Of a stretch of DNA of 6,595 nucleotides, positions 5,988-6,595 are shown one piece after another. The position numbers were made by a program, and so were the translations under genes. The DNA is taken from assembly GCA_028869395.1 (NCBI GenBank), contig JAGWSE010000073.1:1-6595 (forward strand), written 5' to 3'. The stretch is from Alphaproteobacteria bacterium. Lineage in GTDB: Bacteria; Pseudomonadota; Alphaproteobacteria; Caulobacterales; Caulobacteraceae. Position 1 is the first letter of the stretch. Every line of letters begins with the position of its first letter. Below the pieces are notes generated by a model. The model was given only the letters and a program-made list of their open reading frames with translations. It ran no database searches and was not told the origin of the DNA.

Positions 5988-6595
5988 CTAGGCTAGCGTG
6001 GATTCGAGGACGCCCTTCATCCATTTCGGATGCTCGAGCACCTTGCCGCACCCCAGCGCGACACACGACAGGGGATCGTCGGCCACGGTGACCGGTAGGC
6101 CGGTATGGTCGCGGATCTCGGCGTCGAGCCCGCGCAGCAGCGCCCCGCCGCCCGTCAGCATGATGCCCTTGTCGGCGATGTCGGAGGCGAGTTCCGGAGG
6201 CGTCGCCTCCAGCGCCATCTTCACCGCGTCGACGATCTGGCCGACCGGCTCGGAGAGCGCGTCGGAAGCCTGCTTCTCGGAGATGCGGACCTCGCGCGGC
6301 ACGCCCTGCATCAGGTCGCGGCCCTTGACCTCGATCGACAGGCCCTCGCCGTCGGCGGGCGCGCGGGCGGTGCCGATCTCCTTCTTGATCCGCTCGGCGG
6401 TGGTCTCGCCGATCAGCAGGTTATGGTTGCGACGCATGTAGGAGATGATCGCCTCGTCCATCTTGTCGCCGCCGACGCGGACGGAGCGCGAGTAGACGAT
6501 GCCGGAGAGCGAGAGCACGGCGACCTCGGTCGTGCCGCCGCCGATGTCGACGACCATCGAGCCGGTGGGTTCGTGGATCGGCAGGCCGGCGCCGA
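5988..6595 (-). CDS. mreB: MreB, actin-like cytoskeletal protein, N-terminal part beyond window edge
   Basis: MreB forms membrane-bound filaments in the cytoplasm that steer the elongasome. The visible 201 C-terminal residues start GAGLPIHEPTGSMVVDIGGGTTE. They contain the phosphate-2 loop DIGGGTTE (fragment 16-23), VGGDKMDEAI (40-49), GETTAERIKKEIG (62-74) and the adenosine-site motif GIMLTGGGALLRGLD (143-157). They end GKVLEHPKWMKGVLESTLA. The frame is open through to the window edge. The ATG at 6557 is the internal Met of GSMVVDIGG and is not the start. Family members are about 345 residues, so about 145 N-terminal residues are missing, and nothing here suggests damage. It is the most upstream visible gene of the operon, and the operon promoter is presumably beyond the right edge. 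Confidence 0.97.
   Translation of the reverse strand, partial: GAGLPIHEPTGSMVVDIGGGTTEVAVLSLSGIVYSRSVRVGGDKMDEAIISYMRRNHNLLIGETTAERIKKEIGTARAPADGEGLSIEVKGRDLMQGVPREVRISEKQASDALSEPVGQIVDAVKMALEATPPELASDIADKGIMLTGGGALLRGLDAEIRDHTGLPVTVADDPLSCVALGCGKVLEHPKWMKGVLESTLA

Noticed and set aside
1..6595. A novel multi-gene system, mobile element or CRISPR array
   Set aside because: All minus-strand genes are the standard elongasome set in standard order. The two plus-strand genes belong to common families, and no transposase, integrase, tRNA, direct-repeat array or composition break was seen.

Overview
This window is high-GC DNA from an alphaproteobacterium, most likely Caulobacteraceae (Caulobacter or Phenylobacterium type). 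The evidence is the strong third-position GC bias, the gene order mreB-mreC-mreD-mrdA-rodA, and a MreC and PBP2 that read like Caulobacter homologues from memory. No database search was possible.

Layout. Positions 1-1045 hold two plus-strand genes. The first is the 3' two thirds of a proline iminopeptidase (S33 alpha/beta hydrolase) cut by the left window edge. The second, 16 nt downstream, encodes a small NTF2/SnoaL-like protein with a TTG start. From 1047 to the right edge, everything lies on the minus strand and is the elongasome (rod-shape) operon. Read in transcription order from the right edge leftwards, it contains mreB (C-terminal 201 residues only), a 67-nt spacer, mreC, mreD, mrdA (PBP2) and rodA. 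The plus- and minus-strand groups converge, with their stop codons separated by a single base at 1046.

The operon encodes a working set. MreB is the cytoplasmic actin-like filament. MreC is a single-pass periplasmic scaffold and MreD is its polytopic membrane partner. PBP2 is the class B transpeptidase and RodA is the SEDS glycosyltransferase. All visible catalytic motifs are intact: MreB phosphate loop, PBP2 SxxK/SxD/KTG, and the RodA Asp in the TDFIF motif. The genes are tightly packed. mreC/mreD and mrdA/rodA both overlap by the tetranucleotide TTGA, in which TTG is the start and TGA the stop, and each start has a good Shine-Dalgarno sequence. This suggests translational coupling of each membrane partner to the gene before it.

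Nothing in the window looks like a mobile element, CRISPR array, RNA gene, defence system or new multi-gene system; it is a conserved housekeeping region. The observations worth a second look are fine-scale: repeated TTGA overlaps, a Cys/His cluster in PBP2 that could be a zinc site, two Pro-rich periplasmic tails, inverted repeats in the mreB-mreC spacer near the mreC ribosome binding site, the one-base convergent junction, and strong use of TAG stops. No gene-free stretch exceeds 67 nt.
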